From contig BFEA01000930.1 of NCBI GenBank assembly GCA_003427395.1, forward strand, positions 206,472 through 247,236: a DNA stretch of 40,765 nt, given 5' to 3'. A program made the position numbers and the translations under genes. Positions 19,600 through 31,406 of the stretch are shown piece by piece. This stretch comes from Chara braunii. Taxonomy: Eukaryota; Streptophyta; Charophyceae; Charales; Characeae. Position 1 is the stretch's first letter. Every line of letters starts with the position of its first letter. Under the pieces are notes generated by a model, which ran no database searches, was not told where the DNA came from, and worked only from the letters and a program-made list of their open reading frames with translations.

Positions 19600-22500
19600 C
19601 CTAGTCCCCAGTCAGTCCTTGTCCAGTCAAGCAAGTACCGCATGAAACTGTGTGCACTTCAGGCATGGGAAAGGGTCTGACCAACGAGCTGCAGAAGTAT
19701 AAATCAAGAGGTAACGCCAAATCATTCATTCATACCTGCGTGAGCCATGCGGAAACACTGCCACAAGCGACTTGTGCGAGGTGGTCCGCAGTGAGCCCAA
19801 AGACGAAGTGGGCGAGAGAGAAGGAGGGTAGCCATAGCGATAGGGTAGTACCGGCCATAACCGCCATAGCTGTGGTAGAGTTTAGTGTGTGTGTGTGTGT
19901 ATGTGTTCGAAGTATCGTGTATGGGATATCTAGGGTGATCCTATGTATCCGAACAGTGAGTTGTGTGGGCGCTGAGTCGCCATAGCCATCGAAGTGAACT
20001 TAAATCCGAACTGTGTTCTCGGTTACCATATCTCTGAGTTCTGAGTGGGCGCTTGTCGCCAGTTTGCTGCGCACCTGTTTGCATGAAAATAAAGTAGATG
20101 CTGCCTTGACTTAGGGCCGCTGCATATTACCCACTGCAGTGTGACCAAGAAAATAGTCCCTTGATCACCAGACCGCCGGACCCTCTTCTGAGAATTAATT
20201 AAACAGTAGTAATCACTCCAAAACCCACTTTAACAGGGACCGAAAAGTAGTTAGATAAGGTCTTAGATAAAGACTTGTCTGATCCTTATGCACAAGTGGG
20301 AGGGGTTGTTTGTCTTTCATACTCCTTTCCATTGGCGTTCTTCTCCTTGCTTCCCCTTCTACATCAAACTTCACACAGAGTCGAGAAAAACCGCCAGCGT
20401 TTCAAAGAGGCGTCCGCGCAGCCAACCCTTATGATGCCAAGACCTCGTCAAAATGAAGATCACAACGGTCAATCTTATCAGTTTTAAGTGTCCTTGATAC
20501 ATGCAGTAACCGATCTTCGATACGTACCTCCAATCAAAAGTACAGTCTTTAATACACCACCATGTCGAGGTACCACGCGAAAACTTCTTTCCCAAACTCT
20601 CTCAATCTGTTCAAATACTTCTCAACTGAGTATGTCCTGTTCTAAGCACCTTTTGTTGGTCAGTCTTACTATTGTGACTGGTTCAAAGATAAACAAATGA
20701 GTAGATAAGTAAAATTTTATAAATAAATAAATAAAATGTGTTTCTAATGCTCTATCGCAGCAGGCACGTTTGGGCTACAGTCCGTGGCTGACCGTTGCGC
20801 TCTTCCATATGCACATATACAGGATTTTGTCCCTTCAACCTGATCTTTATTGATGTAGGCAAACTAGCCAAATCCAGTTTAGTAACCTGATTAATGACAT
20901 ATTATGCAAACTAGCTCTGTATGGTGTGCTCATCTGATTTATCTCAAGAACTCGTGAAAACTGTTTCTCTGAAGTCATCGACTACCGTGGTCCTAGAAGA
21001 TTGAACGTGGCTGCGTGCTACCAACCTCTACACAATCATGTGTGTCCGTCGGCAACAAGCATTAACGCTGCAACTAACTCTATTCCGAGTTGCTTTTTCT
21101 TTCTCTTATACCCTCTATTCATCATCGGGTTCCTCTTCTCCGCATCCCAGAACAAGCCTCTCAACAGTCAACGAATCTGGCACCAAAGTCGGGCAGATTC
21201 ATTGTCAGCTGGTCTCTGGCATATTCAAGCGTCTGTGTGAGTATGCGCCTTACTCATTAAGCTCCACTCACTTCTCTTTTTTACCTCTGCGCTCCTAGCT
21301 CCATGCACCGTTTGTCCTCTCTCAATGAGGAACCTGAGAAAGTAAGAGCTTGAACTGGCCGACGAATTTAGTCCATCTTGGCGGCCGGGTACATTAAAAC
21401 TCAACAACCAAATAAAGATAAGCACACCGTAATCAATCAAACTCACGAAGCTTGCAGCCTCTTGCGACTTCATCTACATGTCAAGATCGGGGTCTATGGC
21501 TCAATATTTTTTTCATACTCTCTCTGGCTCTGTAATAGGTGCGCATGTATACAATGTGATGACCCTGAATGCATTAGCGACTTAGTATACCCTCGCTCTC
21601 ATAAATTAATACTAAATAAATCATATAAGAAAATTGAAGGGTTAATAAATGAGTTTGACCCGCTGTGCTGACCACAAACATAGCGCGAAAATAGTCCCGA
21701 TTCCCTCAATTAGACTAAGCCAATCCAACCATGAGAATCTCTCTATCTCGTTCCTGCAGATTTCTGCAGGTGCGCAGGGAAAACTCATTTATCAACACCT
21801 CTCAACTTCTCTCCGCCCCCTTTTCCTGTACTCTCTCTACTTCCTCATCAAACAATACCCGTGGATTGGGCGTTGAATACTCATAGTGTTTTCTCTTATC
21901 TCTCTACCTCGTAGCAAACTGTTTCGTGGTGACTGGATCTGGCTCACGGCACATGCCTGATACAACCACTGTTTTGAGCGAATTTGGATGAGAGCAAGCG
22001 CTCATGTGTGTGTAAATGGATAGGCATATATCTTATGGCTTCATCAACAGGGTGTATACCAAAGAAGCAACAACCAGCTACTATTTCTTCCCTCGCCCTC
22101 AACATCCAACAGAGAATGAATCGAAGCTAAAGGCTTGGCTAGGTTCATTTACAAAGCCTCAATTGCTTGTTTGCATGTTCGGACAGGCTCCATTCTCTCC
22201 CTCTTTTGTGACTCAGCCCTCTTTCCCGCCTTTCCACACTCATGAGTTTTGAACAGTCCGCGAAATTGTCATAGACTAGGCATTAACAGTAATAAAATAG
22301 TGAGTAATAATAACAATAATAAAAATGAGAAAGTCGTCGAGCCCGTGCATAATAAGCAACGAGGAATTAGCTCCCATGCAACACTTTTCCCTGTTTCTAT
22401 CAGTGAACCCCCTTTTACCGTGCGGCATTTCAACTCTCTGATCTTCGCCTTAGTAGCATGATGTCCAAATCTTCATCATTCGGAAATCCGAACGGTCAAA

Positions 22501-23920
22501 GGCTGCGATTTCTCATCCTCTTTTCATCCATCATGTCCGATTTAAACGCAGTTTCTCATATTTTGAGATATTGCCCTTTATGGCTGTTCAGATCGAAAAG
22601 CTGCGCGAGAATCTTCTATAACATTCCTTGACAAGACTATGGTAGGAGACTCGGATAAGGACAAAATTAGAGGCCCAGTCATCTTATCAATGAACTCTTA
22701 ATTTCGCAATTTTAGCCCATATTCTGAATTGCGTTCAAGGAGTAGGTTACCGTTCAGCATTTGAGGAGGTAAGTGAATATCTTTAGCCCTCGACCCACTA
22801 CTCAAACAAACGTCCATTACCAGAATGGCACATCTGAGATTCCGCTCAGAAACGGTGATGACGACTATTGAAATTATAGCATACATTTTCTTATCATCCC
22901 TCCCTCTCTCCATGCCATGAACAGGTCAAGTACTCTGGTAGATCACGCCCGTTACACATGGCAAAGGTGTACTCTGCAAGGACCAAAGTATGAACTTCAT
23001 ATTTGAGATCGCAAACGTACGGGTAGGTGAGTGGATTTAGAAGTTGTCTCAGTGTCTGTCTGTTGTTCGGTACAAAAACGAGCTTCTCACTATAAGCCTA
23101 TCACGGAGGGTATGCACCCGGATGGTATTACCTACCAGGTTCATTATTATCAACAAATTTTCAGGAACGCACCTCTCAGATGGTACATGTAGGAAGAAAG
23201 TGATCACTTACACTTCAAATTTTACTTAGTCTGTGCATGCTAGCACCTAATTTCCAGCTATCCTCTTCACTGCTTGTTTTTCCTCTCTACTCCACTCCCG
23301 CAATTAGAGCGGGTCTCGTGCGGAGTCACGATCAGGTACATTCACCATGTATGTATGTGCAGGTGAGTTACATGGTCCCCTACGGTGAGATTAGTTTGAT
23401 CTGATATGATCCACAGTTTACGCGTATGTAAGGTTACAACCTTCATGCTATGCAGTGCAGCTTGTACTGTCGATGCCCGTGAGTACAAAAGCTTCAATTG
23501 TTGATCTCTTGCCACGTGTCATGTCAGGTGGGAGGAGTTGAAAGTTGCTCTGCAGATTGACTCACAATGACCAACGAGCTGCCTGTTGCAAATTAAACGA
23601 AGGAGTCAACCAACTGCAGTTCACAGTCTAAAAGGTAAAGCACACTCTTTGATTCGCTGCAGCCAATGGCCAGTCACTCCTCCTGATTGGTTATGCTACT
23701 AATGTCATTGCTATGCTCGGCTGACAACTGGGCCGAAATCAGTGTTGTGTGGTCAAGACAAGTACGTCTCTTCCACACCCTACATCTCTCCCCTGGTTCT
23801 TCATGTATGCTCGTTAGGTCTTACACGTCACATCTTGTAAAATGTGTATCCTCTACGATTGATTAAAGCGAAAGTCAAGACCCTAGATGTTACAATTGCC
23901 AGGTGGCAGTCCGCTCTCTC
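19600..23920. other. Long stretch without recognisable gene; scattered splice-like sites
   Basis: No long frame, RNA or repeat family is evident. Donor-like CAG|GTGAGT or GAG|GTAAGT sites occur at about 22771, 23034 and 23358. The last directly follows a TATGTATGTGCAG acceptor-like run, giving an acceptor and donor with no exon between. Simple AT-rich runs lie at 20716-20736 and 22295-22325. It may be large intron or intergenic DNA. Confidence 0.35.
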
Positions 23921-23929
23921 AACAAGGGG

Positions 23930-24145
23930 CACGCGCGCACTTATCAGAACTGAACGACGAGTCAAAACTCTCGTCCTATTGTAACGGCCGAGTGGTCGTG
24001 GTCGTTTCCCTGGGCCAACTGCTGGCTGCTGTGCGCGTCAAGATGTGACACCCAAGCACACACGTACGTGTCAGAACTGATCGACAAGTCCAAACCCTCA
24101 TCCTCTTGTAACGGTCAAGTGGGTGTTTCCCTGCATCGACAATTG
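23930..24145. repeat. Two-copy tandem repeat, ~125 bp
   Basis: The segment TCAGAACTGAACGACGAGTC...CTATTGTAACGGCCGAGTGG...GTTTCCCTG (23945-24015) recurs as TCAGAACTGATCGACAAGTC...CTCTTGTAACGGTCAAGTGG...GTTTCCCTG (about 24069-24135). Confidence 0.75.
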
Positions 24146-24411
24146 ACACGCGCATATGAGGGTGCGGCCGCATGCGTGAATACCATACTAGCAGTCCAGG
24201 CACGACGGTACTGTCGTAGGCACTGATCCTAAATCCAGTAGACCCGTTGCTGGTGCCGACTCCCGACTCGGTAGTGCCGCAGCGGACGCATGGGCTATCC
24301 CGCAACAGGCCCGTTCATATAGGTGTGGGCTCAATGGAGTGATGCTTGGTCCAGGTCCCGGCTTGACCAGCATGCACACAATTGCGGCTTAGGGCCGCCT
24401 TTATTGAGTTG

Positions 24412-24560
24412 TTTTTATTTATTTATTTATTTATTTATTTTCATTCGGAACTGGGCAAACCCTCCAAAAAAAAAATTCAGCGGTAGGCTTCACCAATTCC
24501 ACTCCGAGTGGCTTAGGCTGTCAAACCTTTTGAGAACCATACCAAGCATACCCTGACTTG
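24412..24560 (-). mobile_element. (AAAT)n-tailed retroelement fragment
   Basis: Read on minus, about 115 bp of body ends at GGTTTGCCCAGTTCCGAATG, followed by an (AAAT)n tail of about 30 nt (24412-24441). This layout is typical of SINEs and 5'-truncated LINEs. The 5' limit is a guess, set by the start of the next AT-rich run near 24571. Confidence 0.45.
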
Positions 24561-24570
24561 CGGCCACGTT

Positions 24571-24690
24571 TAAATAATAATAATAATTGATAATAATAAA
24601 ATAAAAAGAATGGGATTAGACCCGAGACATTCGAGGAAGACCATCATGACCAACACCGTGATTAGCCCTCTCTGGTTAAACCGGTTACTT
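24571..24690 (-). mobile_element. tRNA-like retrosequence with AT-rich tail
   Basis: On minus, TCACGGTGTTGGTC resembles a tRNA D-arm (box A). About 41 nt later CGGGTCTAATCCCA resembles a T-arm (box B), close to normal tRNA spacing. An AT-rich tail (24571-24606) follows immediately. The anticodon arm is not clean, so this looks like a tRNA-derived SINE or tRNA retropseudogene rather than a working tRNA gene. Confidence 0.4.
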
Positions 24691-24769
24691 CCACAGAGCG
24701 TGTCATCCCATCAAACCGGTGTGACAAATTAACACACCGCAGAGAGCCTGAATGTTGGGCCCTCTGACA

Positions 24770-25086
24770 ACGCGTATCCCCTACGCTACAGAGTACGAGA
24801 AACGCCCTCGGCTGACCCACCTCTGCGATTGCAACTGATTAACTTTTATACTATGGACTGGTAGCTCGGCAGGGATACCCCACCAAAGGGAGGTGACAAC
24901 TCCCGCAAGGTGTAAGTAAGTTGTACCTTGCATAGGCCCTATCATGTCCTAGGGGCTCGCTAGAGGTATGGCTGGCACACTCGGCCGGAGCAGCTACGGA
25001 AGCTTCATTTATATCACGAAGCAACCAAATCCTGCGTGACGCGGCCGGGAGGGTCCCGCCGTGCGGGACTGATGCGCTCGACATCG
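24770..25086 (+). repeat. End module M, copy 2 (detached)
   Basis: Contains CTACGCTACAGAG...ACGAGAAACGCC, GCAACTGATTAAC, GGACTGGTAGCTCGG and TAGGGGCTCGCTAGAGG, and ends GATGCGCTCGACATCG at 25086. It is collinear with the ends of copies A and C, but the rest of the composite repeat is absent. Confidence 0.7.
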
Positions 25087-25104
25087 TGTTGACAACCATA
25101 ATGG

Positions 25105-25293
25105 TTAACACCAAAAACGATAACTACTATGGCAAAGAGCATGATAGCCAACACAGCCAAAAGCAACTATGCTCCACATGGCCACGAGAATGACCATGAC
25201 CAACACTTTCATCGTCATAATGGTGGTTTGCGCAATGCTCTCTACTCCAATCATGAAAGCTAACATGGCCTCGAGCAGCAAGGTGTCTTCCAA
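25105..25293 (-). pseudogene. Hydrophobic-helix coding relic
   Basis: The minus frame gives LLLEAMLAFMIGVESIAQ followed by a helix VLVMVILVAMWSIVAFG. A frame change there would add LLLAVLAIMLFAIVVIVFGV. It resembles the hydrophobic segments at 2940-4680, especially LLLIASISMIVGVVSIPI at 3700. It begins just after a TTACTTTTTGGAAG acceptor-like run. No family is recognised. Confidence 0.3.
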
Positions 25294-25299
25294 AAAGTA

Positions 25300-25860
25300 A
25301 GAGAAGGTTTTATCCCTGCTTTATACATGTCATTCTTCCTTAGGGGCTATGTTAATATTTTTTGTATCGTTTTAACGGATGTCCCCAAGGATCAAAACAA
25401 CGCAGCGGCCCTGAGATATCATCGTGAACTGACTAGCCCATAGTAATTCAGAATTGCAGTATTTCACTCATCTGTATCTTGTGGAGTTTGAACTCGTATC
25501 TGTATTTTGAACAGTTCGTGGGTGTACCAACTGAACTTGGCCCATTGGTTCCTACGCCGGTCTCGGAACTAGTATTGAGCTTAGACCAAAGACGAAACAA
25601 TTTTTAAAAAAAAAAGAAAAAAAAAAAAACGAGTGGGGAGAGGAGAGAGGAGACGACCAGCACCCTCTTGGTCCCGCCAATCAGGCCTATTCAGGACCGA
25701 CCGCAAAAAACAAAAAGGGATAGTCCATAGGACCCTCGGCCCCTTGGCTTCCTTCGATCTCGCTCCGTAGCTCTGTCGTTGCCAACAATTGGCATCGATC
25801 CTTGTACCCACATCTTGATACTCAAATGTTGTCACCTATAGTGTTAGGCTCATTCCTGGG
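25300..25860. other. No gene recognised apart from the U6 fragment
   Basis: A poly-A run interrupted by GA lies at 25603-25630. GGGATAGTCC-ATAGG at 25719 resembles GGGATAGTCCCATAGG at 40038, suggesting a shared diverged repeat of unknown length. Confidence 0.35.
25326..25393 (-). pseudogene. U6 snRNA-derived fragment 1
   Basis: On minus it reads GATCCTTGGGGACATCCGTT, AACGATACAAAAA..., TTAACATAGCCCCT and AAGAATGACATGTATAAA. This matches the 5' end to about position 75 of U6, with a 4-nt deletion (TTGG) before AACGATAC and a damaged ACAGAGA box. Confidence 0.8.
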
Positions 25861-25905
25861 TGTAAAAGGTGCAGACTTCCTTATAAAAGGTATCCACTCT
25901 GGGCC
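25861..25905 (+). pseudogene. Possible relic of the Cys-containing motif, copy 6
   Basis: Reads CKRCRLPYKRYPLWA, which loosely follows the C-K-...-P-C-K pattern of the other loci with Cys replaced by Tyr. This is the weakest member. Confidence 0.2.
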
Positions 25906-26136
25906 TAAACGTGTCGAATTATGCTAAAGGCCGTAAAATGATTCTGGCTTCCTCAATCACCATTCTCCCGAAAAACCGCGCCTTTACTATCTTTGCGTCG
26001 GAAAGCCCCGACTTTTTCTTGTGGTATATCTTATTCCTACAAACCCTACTAAGGTCGTTGGCGGCTCCTTACCACTAGACCGGGGAACCAACGAATTTTG
26101 TGCTACGCGGTTGAAATGCCGCCTTAAGTAAGACAA

Positions 26137-26545
26137 CGGTGTCGAGCGCATCGGCCCCCGCCTTTCCTCGCGAAAAGGCGGGAGCCCTCCCGACCATGTC
26201 ACGCAGGAGTTTAAACAAAACATAACCAAATAGAGACAACTCGGGGACGGCGCATAAATAATCCCACGGACCGCCAAGACGGTCGTGATTGCGTCGTCCC
26301 TTCGCCGCTCTAGCTGGGTGCGCCAGCTGTACATCCCGCGGTCCCCTACGACAGGATAGGTTCTCGCAGGGCATAAGCTTGCTTCCCTAAGGGGTTATCA
26401 CCACCCTTAGGGGCGTATCCCTACTGAGCCATTGACCCACGTGCGAAAGCTTTTACATGCAGTTGCAGAGGTGGGTTAGCTGAGGGTGTTTGCTCGTTCG
26501 CTGTAGTATAGGTACGCGAGATTAAAACGCGATTGAACCTGGACG
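26137..26545 (-). repeat. End module M, copy 3 (detached)
   Basis: Its minus-strand 3' end is at 26137, where the plus strand reads CGGTGTCGAGCGCATC. Internal matches include the CCTATCCTGTCGTAGGGG block (about 26346-26363) and GGGATACGCCCCTAAGGG. An extra segment around 26220-26290 makes it longer than the other copies. Confidence 0.65.
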
Positions 26546-26559
26546 TCGTCCGTTCCTTA

Positions 26560-28180
26560 GGGTGCTGATCTCCTAAGTACGAAGCGTACGCCGGTCAACA
26601 AGGATGGTGTCAACCAAGCGTGAAACCATCTTGCCCCTTTGAACACTAGTGAAAAGAAAGTTATAACAATCGCACATAGTTATACCAAAAGGAACCGTAC
26701 TGAGTCGGTAGGAATGTATATCACATCTGCAATGATAATCGAAATAATCAAAATCATCATTAGATACACAAGATCAAAAATGAACTCGACCACCCCGGGT
26801 CGAACTCTGCAAAAATCATACAACCGCAAACGAGGAGTTGGCTTTCAACAATAACATAAATGCAGCCGACACGGTAGTCGAACTGTCTTAGTTTTAACTT
26901 GATGAAACGCATTGCCAAAGTCATTCGTTCCACCTACTGCCGACTTAAAATTTGACACACATACCTGTCTTCATCCGTTTTCAATCTTTTTGGATGACAA
27001 GCTACTCTGCACATAATTCTTGATCAGGGGCATTGCTTGAAGTGTTGCATGCCTCTCCCTCTAGGAAGTGGTCTAGGGTACTCCTCCTCGTCCGAGCACA
27101 AAACTCGAATCTCAGAAATCGGTCCGTCTCCACTGAATCGGCAAAGTACCCTCCCATAGAATGGTCCACTCTGAGTCGATAATAGGGTCGTCTCCTAAAG
27201 CAACAACCCCCCGCCTCAGATCCTTCCTAGAGATAGAAGATGTGTCCACTGCAAGTAGCTTTCATATATTTTTTTATTTCTCCTAAGTCCAGGGTAACTT
27301 ATAGGTAAAGACTGAGAATCATTTGGACAGGTATAGGCAAATAAGGTCGTCCGAGATGGAAAGGGTCAATCTCAAGAAAAACTAAGTCCTTTGAACCTTA
27401 TCTGTTTTATTTCAATCGCTTTCAATTTACAACACACGCTGAATTATTTTTTTTCAACCTATAAGTCGTTTTGACAAACAGGCAAACTAGAGGGCAAAAA
27501 TAAGACAATATTTTTCATCATCCCATGTAGATGCAATCAACCTCCTTTGCAAACATTCTTCTACCTACCTGCGCACACAAAAATAACCAACAGCTTTAGA
27601 AAATTCAGCAACCCATACTCTCGTCAGATCTCATTTTTCACATGCATGACCGCATACGTTTTACTCAACCTTTTCTTTTGAACATTCAAAACAAACAGGG
27701 TCAAGCAAAGTGTGGGTTCACACAGGTGTAACAGAGATCCTAGTCAATCAAATGACTAATCTTGAGTGAAGTGGTGTCGAACGCGCCCTGGCTCACTCAA
27801 GAAAGCCAAGAAAGAATATACTTGTCGCCAAAGAAAACTGCAGTCCCAAGGCAAGTTTTAAGCCAACTGTTTGTCCCAATCTATTCTTAACTCGCAAGTC
27901 CCACACTCGGTAGTCTCAGATTCGATGGCGGCAAGTCACACGAGTCCCAAAAAAAATGTTGGTTCCAAGACAGTCCCAACTGGTCTCACGTCTGTCCGAA
28001 ACGGTCCCAAGTGGTCCTTGAAGGTCCTACGCCACCAACATTCGCTCCTCACGCAGATTTCATAGTGTCGCGTGTGCGAACTGCCACCACGTCACGTTGC
28101 CGCCGCAGCACACTCCAACTCTAGTAGCACAACCTCATCAAACAAAACAGACGCCGAGCCGTAGAAAAAAAACTTCGTCG
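26560..28180. other. No gene recognised
   Basis: The word GTCCCAAG and near matches recur in 27840-28020 without a fixed period. No frame or RNA can be supported. Confidence 0.4.
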
Positions 28181-28189
28181 CTTTCGTGT

Positions 28190-28515
28190 CGCAAATCCAT
28201 GTTGTCGTGTCGCTAATCCATCAGCATTCCCACACCAAGGAAAAAACAAGTATCGTCGCACCACCAATCAGGCAGCATCTCCCCGCCAAAAAAAATCAAG
28301 TGTTTCCGCCCCGCAAATCTAGCACCACTTCCCCTCTAAAAGAAAAATCACGTGTCGCCGCGCCGAAAATCCGGCAGCACTTCCTCGCCAAAAGAAAGAT
28401 CAAGTGCTGTCGCGCAGCAAATCCGGCAGCACTTCCCCGACAAAAGAAAATCAAGTGTCGCCACGCCACAAATCCGACAACACTTCCCCCCAAAAAAGAG
28501 AGATCAAGTGTCGCC
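28190..28515. repeat. Minisatellite, ~51-bp unit, six to seven copies
   Basis: Units with consensus AAATCCGGCAGCACTTCCCC, then GCCAAAAGAAAATCAAGTGT, then CGCCGCGCCGC start near 28212, 28264, 28315, 28368, 28421 and 28471. Lengths of 50-53 bp break the frame between units, so the open frame across it (28186-28539) is not a protein gene. Confidence 0.85.
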
Positions 28516-28519
28516 AATC

Positions 28520-29700
28520 AAACATTACCTCCGCCTTGAATTAAACCAGTGTCGTCGAGCCAGCACTCCGACGGCACAATCCCACTGAAAAAACACAGCG
28601 TCAACGTGATGGTACTTCGTCGGCACAACCCCATTAAAACGGAGATGCGGCCTGCCACATTGCCGTAAACTGGCTCAGGGCTCTGGCTCCACCTAGAGCA
28701 ACATCGCCTTCTCTCAACTCTCCAACTCCTCCAACTTGAAGACCTCCTCCAACTTGCTTTTCCAAGCCCTCTTCCAGCAGACCTCCAACACTCCTCCAGT
28801 TGCCTCACTACTGCCTCAAAGCTCCTTCAAGGATCACTGTATACCCCTGACCTCATGATAGGCCACCGCTTCAGTGTGCCTCTACCTGGGCTAGCCCCTC
28901 TTGATATAGTCATGGAGGAGAGAAACCTGCGCTGCTTTAGTTATAAGTTCATGTCTTTCTTTCTCCGTTTCAGGTCTTGCTGTTAAGTCCTGAAATCGTT
29001 TTGTGATTGCCACTTGTCACCTTTTGCTTACTCCCTCTGCTGAAATCCTGAAGCTCAAGTTGTTGTAGCTTCGTACTAACACCCATAACTTTCATTTTTT
29101 ATATCTAGATGACCTCATGCATATATACACAGAGCTTTGTGCAAGCCTGTGCATACCATGGTGATGGCTTCAAGCAGCCTCACCAGGCTTTGGAGCAGTG
29201 ATCCAAAGTTGCCTCTGTTTCAAAATTTGAGGCTAGCTCAGTCCCTATGGAGTTGGGCCTTCAATTGGTCCTTCCATGACCTCAATTCAAGGAAAAATGG
29301 TCACGGTTATGCTCCCCATATATATAAAATCAGCAGACAATGGCTGCTGCTAAGTTTCCTGGCAGCCATTGGCTGCCTTTTCCTTGTCTGGCGTCCGTTC
29401 TGACAGGTGTCAGCTAAGTACTGAGGCTGGGAGGGGAACAATCAACTCGTGATATTCACGAATTCAAGTTCCGACAGGCTGAGAGGGGGTTCGAAAAGTA
29501 ACCCGTCTTTGCCGATTTTTAATAAACAACGCGTTCAACAAAAAATTCTAAAAAACAATCCCACGTGTGGGTCAGGTGCCCTCCTACCCGTAGAAAAACA
29601 TCCAGAGTAAAAAAAAATCATTTCGGCCATGAAACAAATATTGGCGCGAAGTGAAAAATATGAGTTTTTCTAAATTCTGATCCCGAGTTCCCCTTTTGTT
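28520..29700. other. No gene recognised
   Basis: Short CTCCAACTT repeats lie at 28720-28800. A plus frame at 29137-29403 has no recognisable domain. TGACAGGTGTCA (29401-29412) is a small palindrome. Confidence 0.4.
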
Positions 29701-29708
29701 TTTCTTTG

Positions 29709-29711
<3 letters not shown>

Positions 29712-29747
<36 letters not shown>
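29712..29747 (-). repeat. Poly(T) of 36 nt, probable minus-strand poly(A) tail
   Basis: A pure T run follows TTTGTGA and precedes GTTGGCCGCAGCAAATGG. As a tail it would belong to a minus-strand retrosequence starting at 29748 and extending right; its 5' limit is unclear. Confidence 0.75.
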
Positions 29748-29748
<1 letters not shown>

Positions 29749-29807
29749 TTGGCCGCAGCAAATGGTCACTACATCCTCGTGGCCCATTAGTGCAACATTG
29801 AACTGTC

Positions 29808-29908
29808 AAAATACAGACTCAATATCGAATCCACAGGCAAACATGGAAACACAGTCATTCTCCTTTCTTCCCATACCCGTTTGAAATACAGACTCAAGAT
29901 TGAATCCA
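29808..29908. repeat. 25-bp direct repeat, 76 bp apart
   Basis: AAATACAGACTCAATATCG plus AATCCA (29808-29832) recurs as AAATACAGACTCAAGATTG plus AATCCA (29884-29908). Confidence 0.85.
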
Positions 29909-30189
29909 AAAGCACCAAGCCGCGTTCACTCTTTAGGGGGCACACCGAAAATGCACCTCCTCCTAAAACACAGGGAGGCACATTACCTCGTGCTTTCACG
30001 CGTGGTACCATGTTTCCTAAATCCAAGGGGTTGGGGAGCAGGCCTAAAAACAGAAAAAAAAAAAGGAAGAAAATAAATAAAACAAAGAAAAAACAAAAAA
30101 ACAAAAGCTTCAAAAAAAATTTTGACTCCTCTAAAAACAGGTGCCCAGTGAGCCTCTCATCCTGTGGCCAGCAGACTCAGTCTGCTTGA

Positions 30190-30420
30190 GCCTGCAGGTA
30201 GGCCGGACCCCTAACCCAACGGTTAGGCCTCGAACCTATGGCCAGACTTCCAGCCCCCACTAATCCATCGTCGGCCTCGATCTCGGCTGTGGCGTAGTGC
30301 TAGGACCGGTTTAAGTCTCCCTCCCCCATCTGCGGCTTGAATGGGTGCTTCGTCTGATAGGCTAGAGCATGTACGTCCAGACCGATAGATGTAGAGTTAA
30401 GGTCCTGCAAGCATACATGC

Positions 30421-30447
<27 letters not shown>
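30190..30447 (+). mobile_element. Poly(A)-tailed retrosequence with Pol III-like boxes
   Basis: A 27-nt poly(A) run (30421-30447) closes a non-coding body. TGGCGTAGTGCTAGG (about 30290) resembles a tRNA box A. GCGGCTTGAATGGG (about 30332) is a weak box B match at roughly tRNA spacing. In the opposite direction GGTTCGAGGCC (about 30230) is another box B-like string. A SINE is the likeliest reading. Start position and target-site duplication are not established. Confidence 0.4.
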
Positions 30448-30452
<5 letters not shown>

Positions 30453-30777
30453 CCTTTTTTTCTCTATGCTGCGGTCGTGAACCAAAGGGCCATTATTTTT
30501 TTGACCACCCAGGCTCTAAGTCCCGCGGCTGGTGCTATTAGGTAGGACGTTTCTAGATTTAGTACTCCACTAGCCGCATGTCGTTGCAGCCCCTTGGCAA
30601 AAGTGAAGTATCGCCAATTATTGCCGTCATTTCTGAATGTCGCAGGCGTCCGGACTTAGATTCATAAAGTTTTAGCCTCTTGGTCAGTGGTGCGGTCGGA
30701 ATAACTTTTAGGCGGACGCGTCATTTTCTCATCAAGTCCCTCAATTCAATGAAAAGGTCGGGCAACGTCTGACATTA

Positions 30778-30852
30778 AAAAACATGAGCAGATACCCTTG
30801 TAAGGTTTTCTGCTCCGACAACGAAACTCATCTCAGGTCACGGTTGCAATAG
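30778..30852 (+). pseudogene. Relic of the Cys-containing motif, copy 5
   Basis: The plus frame reads KNMSRYPCKVFCSDNETHLRSRLQ-stop. It shares RYPCK...DNE-x-x-LR with the 31311 copy (KDPCKGIYAGNAELRAD). The first Cys of the motif is not conserved. Confidence 0.45.
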
Positions 30853-31310
30853 TTAACCTCGACGTCGACCGTAAAAAACTTCATACCCAAAACGTAAAAA
30901 TGATTTAGCTATGAAATCATTAAAACCTTATCAAATAATCATCGCTTGTTCAAAAAACAATAGCACTTCGTGCCTTGTGTACTAGTTTTCAAAACATATA
31001 TAAATTGATTTGCATAAAAATCAACACGACACGCCAAAACTGTGCTTATAGCTCGTAGTTAGTGAGCACGCGACGCTTAATCAAAATTTGAAGCCTTTCT
31101 GTAGCTTGCGCTGTTGGGCGAGGTTGTCAATTACGACATTTGCTCACTAAATACATAGATGTATGTCTAAGACCGCTCGTGCCCCCAAAGTGCACGCTTA
31201 CACACTCTCTAACCAAATGCACGCTCGTTGTTCTGACTTCTGAGAGTCGGTTGCGGGCCGTGCAAAGATGCATTACTTTCTCAAGTATCATCATAGATGC
31301 GTCTCGTGTG

Positions 31311-31406
31311 AGATGCCAAAATACGCACAAAGACCCTTGTAAGGGTATTTATGCCGGTAACGCCGAGTTACGCGCTGACCTGAAATGGAAGGGCGACCTC
31401 TCTTGA
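31311..31406 (+). pseudogene. Relic of the Cys-containing motif, copy 4 (longest)
   Basis: Reads RCQNTHKDPCKGIYAGNAEL, continues RADLKWKGDLS, then TGA at 31404. It lies at the 3' end of an open frame starting near 31140, whose earlier part shows no similarity to other copies. The pattern C-x-N-x(4)-P-C-K-G-I-x-A-x-N-A-E-L-R is clearest here. Function is unknown; the two Cys could be part of a small metal-binding module, which is speculation. Confidence 0.45.

Noticed and set aside
24608-24690. Functional tRNA gene
   Set aside because: D- and T-arm resemblance only. The anticodon and acceptor stems do not pair and an AT-rich tail follows.
28186-28539. 117-residue plus-strand ORF
   Set aside because: It is the translation of the ~51-bp minisatellite, whose units shift frame.
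29584-30113. Lysine- or phenylalanine-rich ORFs
   Set aside because: They are produced by the poly(T) and A-rich runs.
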